Origin: Spizellomyces punctatus DAOM BR117
Taxonomy: Eukaryota; Chytridiomycota; Chytridiomycetes; Spizellomycetales; Spizellomycetaceae
DNA length: 64,000 nt
Direction: 5' to 3'
Assembly: GCF_000182565.1 (NCBI RefSeq)
Contig: NW_015971546.1
Coordinates: 481,407 to 545,406, forward strand
Position numbers and translations under genes: made by a program
The notes under the pieces: generated by a model
What the model saw: the letters and a program-made list of their open reading frames with translations, nothing else
What the model was told of the DNA's origin: nothing
Databases searched by the model: none
Shown here: positions 60,626-64,000 of the stretch, piece by piece
How positions within the stretch are numbered: the stretch's first letter is position 1
Layout of the letters: each line of letters opens with the position of its first letter

Positions 60626-62860
60626 TCAATCATCAACCTTTGCCCACACACACAACCTTCCAACACACATATCCTTGCAGATGATCCAATCTTCTTCATC
60701 TGTAACAGTAATCATGTGGTCCTCGGCATCCTTGTAAGTCACTCCGACAACCTTGACTTCCTTTCCTACAACCATGGAAAACTTTCGACTCAATCTGTCG
60801 AGCACGTCGGGCAACGGCACAGTTCGCGAGATTTTCAACAAAATAATGTGAGGATCATACAGTGCCTTCAGTTGAATGAAATGGGACGGAAGTTCTGCTT
60901 GGGTGGACAAGGAGTGAGACCGGAAGAGGAGGGAGGACCGTTTTGCCTTGTTGGGCGGAATGCCTGGGATTGGAGACAAGATGTCTTGATTTGGTTTTTG
61001 GATTCTGGTGATTATTTCGGGTTTACGTGTAGGGGCTATAGTAGTATTACTTCTGTACAGTGGAGCCACCGATGGAGGATCGTCGTGCGTGACGACACCC
61101 AATCTGACGGATCCTTGGCGTTGGAGAACTTTCAGATCGCGGTTCCAAGGGGGAACAGTGGACATGTCTTCAAGTTCTTTGGGAATTACTGGTTTCGGAG
61201 CGGGTTTCAGCCGCGTGCCTATGGTTTTGGCCCGTTTGAGGAGAGAGCGTTCGCGTTTGACTTCGACCCCAACCGTTGCTGTTCGCTGTAGAGTTTGAAG
61301 AGAGGGTTCAGACAGGTTGCGGTGGAGCTCTGGTGGTGGAGGGGCCGAGGAGACAGAGGGGTCTTGAAAGGAGGGCATGAGGTTTGGACCGGCACTGGAT
61401 GGAGGGGGACTGACGGGAGAGACAGGAATCGTTGGATTTTTCTCGTTGGATGGACTTGCGATCCTGTCCAAACTGGGTGTACTGTAATGTCGAGTTAACG
61501 TCAAGCTACGTTGAAGCGATGAGTTGACAAGAAGGTTCTTCCTTCCCTGGGGTGGTGAAGGGTCTCGTCGTCCTTCCGTGACAGTTCCGGTGCGCTTGGC
61601 CATGGGATGACGAAGGGGACCAGATTGGACAGTGGCGGCGCGAGCGAGGGTTCTCTGTCTCTCGCTCGATTTCATACCAATGGGACGCGGGCTAGTAAGA
61701 CCGGGAGACTGTAACGATGTGGGTGACGGAGTGCGTAACATGCGGAATTGGGCGGTGGAGGGTGAAGGGAGTGCTGATGACTCGTCGCCTCCTGACGCCG
61801 CACCTGCTTCCGCTTCAGTCGAAGTAGCTGATGAATTGGAAAGCGTAGGCGAAGGAGGAACGGGACTTGATGACGAGCTCGCCCATCCGTGAGACTGTGC
61901 CCTTTTAGGGATCTCAGGAGGTGGACCAGAGTAGTCCAGAGGTTGGTTCCTCTCATTTTGTCCGCGCTCTAATGTCGTAAGCACTGGCCCAGCACTTTTG
62001 ACCTCCTGTTGAAGCTGACGAGTTTTGGCCATGGTGTTCGTCCTCAATTCATCCTCCTGGGCCGATTTTACTTCGCCAGCCAGCACAGCAGCGACAAAGG
62101 CTTGTGCATAGTCTTCCATTTCGGCGGTGTTGTTACTACCTGCACTGTCTCGAGATTTGCGGGCCGGCTTGGCCGATCCTGCTGAGGGCGACCGACTGTG
62201 CTCTGGAGACTTTGGAGGAGTCGGGGGCCCCAGAACCGCAGCGAATTCTGCACTTGTTGATCTAAGGAGAGTGTTGAGTCCGCGACCGAGAGATCGCATT
62301 TCAAGCTTTCTGGACATTCGTTTTTCTTCTACGGACTTCAACCAAGGCTCGTCCAAAGGAATGTCTTCATCATCCTCTGGCTTTGCACCTGTCTTCAAAT
62401 CGTTCAAGTCTCGCCCCGGTTCAATGTCTTTGATCCACAGCCCAAAGAATTCGCCAAAGAGGAGATTTCTCGTCACACGCTCTGGCATGGTCAACAGCTC
62501 TCTAGTGTAAGCATCTAACCTTGTTACGCGCTCCTCGCAGACTGCACGAGTGACAAAAAATCTGCTTTTCGGGAGCTGGGGCAATCTCCGGCCGGCGGCC
62601 GCAGAGGGATCCTTTTTCAGCTGTGCGGCAAGAGCCGTGTGAAAGTCTACAAAGTGGTCATAGCGTCTCCAGACAGCATAGGGACGTGGGGCAGCTACAA
62701 ACGAGAGGCGCTTCTTTTTCGCGTTTCCAGTAACTGTTGACGGAATGACATTGACCTTGTACCAAATCTTTCCGTCGTCAAACTTTTGGTATGCCGAAAC
62801 ACGAGCAGTTTCCAAGACGGGTGCCAGCTTTACAGCGGCTGGAAGCGGTCGAGGAGGCAT
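60626..62860 (-). CDS. PX-PB1 scaffold protein (Bem1/NoxR-like without SH3)
   Basis: A 744-residue single-exon frame. Residues about 20-150 form a PX domain, which binds phosphoinositides: 'FDDGKIWYKVNVIP', 'YAVWRRYDHFVDFHTALAAQ', 'LPQLPKSRFFVTRAVCEERV'. Residues about 200-640 are a long Ser/Pro-rich disordered region. The C-terminus has a PB1 domain: 'HFIQLKALYDPHIILLKISR', 'LPDVLDRLSRKFSM' and the acidic motif 'VTYKDAEDHMITVTDEEDWI', which binds basic PB1 partners. The PX-PB1 order recalls the Bem1 C-terminal half and Nox organisers, but no SH3 domain is visible. Likely a polarity or NADPH oxidase scaffold at membranes; that part is inference. ATG 62860. Confidence 0.85.
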   Translation of the reverse strand: MPPRPLPAAVKLAPVLETARVSAYQKFDDGKIWYKVNVIPSTVTGNAKKKRLSFVAAPRPYAVWRRYDHFVDFHTALAAQLKKDPSAAAGRRLPQLPKSRFFVTRAVCEERVTRLDAYTRELLTMPERVTRNLLFGEFFGLWIKDIEPGRDLNDLKTGAKPEDDEDIPLDEPWLKSVEEKRMSRKLEMRSLGRGLNTLLRSTSAEFAAVLGPPTPPKSPEHSRSPSAGSAKPARKSRDSAGSNNTAEMEDYAQAFVAAVLAGEVKSAQEDELRTNTMAKTRQLQQEVKSAGPVLTTLERGQNERNQPLDYSGPPPEIPKRAQSHGWASSSSSPVPPSPTLSNSSATSTEAEAGAASGGDESSALPSPSTAQFRMLRTPSPTSLQSPGLTSPRPIGMKSSERQRTLARAATVQSGPLRHPMAKRTGTVTEGRRDPSPPQGRKNLLVNSSLQRSLTLTRHYSTPSLDRIASPSNEKNPTIPVSPVSPPPSSAGPNLMPSFQDPSVSSAPPPPELHRNLSEPSLQTLQRTATVGVEVKRERSLLKRAKTIGTRLKPAPKPVIPKELEDMSTVPPWNRDLKVLQRQGSVRLGVVTHDDPPSVAPLYRSNTTIAPTRKPEIITRIQKPNQDILSPIPGIPPNKAKRSSLLFRSHSLSTQAELPSHFIQLKALYDPHIILLKISRTVPLPDVLDRLSRKFSMVVGKEVKVVGVTYKDAEDHMITVTDEEDWIICKDMCVGRLCVWAKVDD

Positions 62861-63743
62861 TCTTGAATGCTTGATTATTGCTTTGGAGTGTGCCCAACTC
62901 GTTCACTCTATATTTATATGTGCTTCAGCCCATGCAAGAAAGAACGAAATGGCAAGAGGCCTTTATAAAAAAAAAAAGGGTCAAGGAGCAAGGGATGGGA
63001 TAATGAAATGCGTATCTAAAAATGCGCAGTAAAATGCCCTGCAGGCAAAAAGAAGGAAGGGATCCGCTGTGACTTTTGCGCAGCTCTCCATTCCAAGCAG
63101 GATTACTTAAGACAAAAGGGATGAAAAGAAACGAGAGCGACTGCGCCTCACTTGACGGCGCATTTCTTTTTTTTTCATTCAAATTTCCCCTTTCTTTTCT
63201 CTCTTCTCTCCACGAAAGAGTTGGCAAGTTGGCTTCCTTTGTCCAATGCTGAGGGGATTCATTTCCCAACGCGCGTTTCTTTTTTTCCCACAGGGAACCC
63301 ATAGTCCCGTACCCCACGAGGGACGCAACTCTCATGCTGATTCATGAAAGGGATGTTGCCCTAAAAAGCGATGAGGGATAAGGTTAAGATCACGTGTCAG
63401 GAGAGAAAGTCATTCCAACCACATTCCAATCACACAGACAAAAAAGGGTCACAGCAGGCAGCACAGCGTGGAAAGACGCAACGGTGACTAAGCGTCCGAC
63501 ACGCTCCCCTCATTGCGCAAAATTCACACCAGAAAAAGGCATGTGGGGGTTCATTGGGATGGGCAGGCGGGCAGGTGAAAAACGCAACACAGCCCACATT
63601 TAAACCTTTTGATCAACCCCATCGCCCTTCTTCAGCTTTTATTGCTGGCTATCCCATTTGTCTTTTATTGTGCATGTCAAGACATGGTATCGGCATAAAA
63701 AGTCTGTTTTGCAGTGACTATTGATCGCGTACGATTGCGTACG
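62861..63743. other. Divergent intergenic region, PX-PB1 gene and Cys-rich gene
   Basis: About 880 bp. A TATATTTATA lies near 62909, about 50 bp from the PX-PB1 ATG. A CACGTG is at 63391-63396. Polypyrimidine tracts are at 63160-63200. No gene seen. Confidence 0.5.
63391..63396. promoter_or_regulatory. CACGTG E-box in the PX-PB1/Cys-rich divergent region
   Basis: TCACGTGTC, about 530 bp from the PX-PB1 ATG and 350 bp from the Cys-rich protein ATG. Confidence 0.35.
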
Positions 63744-64000
63744 ATGCTGGATCTGACGACGACAACAAAGGGGAATCCGCGTCTCTCTGTCGCTTTCATT
63801 GTCTTGATCCTCTTGTTTGTTTCGACTACGACGACACATTACGGCGCGTTCGCTCACCCCGTCACATCTGAATTCTGTCAAAGCTACAACGACGCCTGCT
63901 GGGAAAAGAGTCTGGCCTGTGAAGAGTGTCAACGGCACAGCGTCTTGTTTGTCTGCAAGAATAGTGCCAACGGCAACTGCATTTCCTGCTCGTGTGGCAA
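63744..64000 (+). CDS. Small secreted cysteine-rich protein, 5' part
   Basis: The frame opens at ATG 63744 and runs off the window. It begins 'MLDLTTTTKGNPRLSVAFIV' with a hydrophobic core (AFIVLILLFVS), a signal peptide with likely cleavage after the small residues near 'YGAFA'. The following 50 or so residues hold eight cysteines: 'FCQSYNDACWEKSLACEECQ', then 'VCKNSANGNCISCSCG'. The spacing suggests a disulfide-rich module, but I do not recognise the family. Only about 85 codons are visible, so length and other domains are unknown. Confidence 0.65.
   Translation, partial: MLDLTTTTKGNPRLSVAFIVLILLFVSTTTTHYGAFAHPVTSEFCQSYNDACWEKSLACEECQRHSVLFVCKNSANGNCISCSCG

Noticed and set aside
60716-61291. 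191-codon plus-strand open frame
   Set aside because: Antisense to the PX-PB1 gene's disordered and PB1 regions; likely a by-product of composition.

Overview
The window is nuclear DNA of a eukaryote, most likely an early-diverging and probably flagellated (zoosporic) fungus. Genes are compact, with many short introns (about 50-95 bp, GTAWGT/GTRNGT donors, CTRAY-like branch sites). Gene spacing is 50-1400 bp on both strands. Gene content is fungal (LAMMER kinase, Kre9/Knh-like GPI protein, Pex24/DysF peroxin, Chz1, PX-PB1 protein). It also includes families largely missing from Dikarya but kept in chytrid-like fungi and other flagellates: a katanin-like 2 ATPase, a TmcB/TmcC-type membrane protein and mitoribosomal protein mS34. 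No rRNA, tRNA, CRISPR array or recognisable transposon was seen.

Layout: 1-1704 is the 3' part of a RasGEF gene; 2201-5530 an HRD3/SEL1L ERAD protein; 6347-8726 an FBXO21-like F-box/SirB1/YccV protein; 8895-10720 a type I membrane protein with an SR-rich tail. Next, on the minus strand, are an acyl-CoA synthetase of the ACSS3/PrpE type (10932-13425), SDH flavoprotein (13734-16054), a LAMMER kinase (17309-19803) and a small unrecognised membrane protein (20594-21127). 21504-24153 holds DPH3, a LETM1-domain protein and mS34. 25130-33276 holds a GPI-anchored repeat protein, KATNAL2, an F-box-like protein and an AKR7 reductase. 33672-43104 holds a G-alpha subunit, mS38, a coiled-coil protein, the proteasome ATPase RPT5 and a C1-Pex24-DysF protein. 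44485-51614 holds YjbQ, a nitronate monooxygenase, an OsmC protein, the helicase DBP8 and a PRXL2-type redox protein. 52224-57233 is a large TmcB-like multi-pass protein. DMC1, CHZ1, a PX-PB1 protein and the start of a secreted Cys-rich protein end the window.

There are no operons. Functional threads recur: protein quality control (HRD3, two F-box proteins, RPT5), mitochondrial proteins (SDH1, LETM1, mS34, mS38, probably OsmC and AKR7), signalling (RasGEF, G-alpha, LAMMER kinase, C1 and PX-PB1 proteins) and ribosome/translation (DPH3, DBP8). Several pairs are divergent with short shared promoters. A CACGTG E-box recurs in many of these intergenic gaps. Exon structures were inferred by eye from splice signals and protein-family similarity; exact intron borders are stated only where they were worked out.
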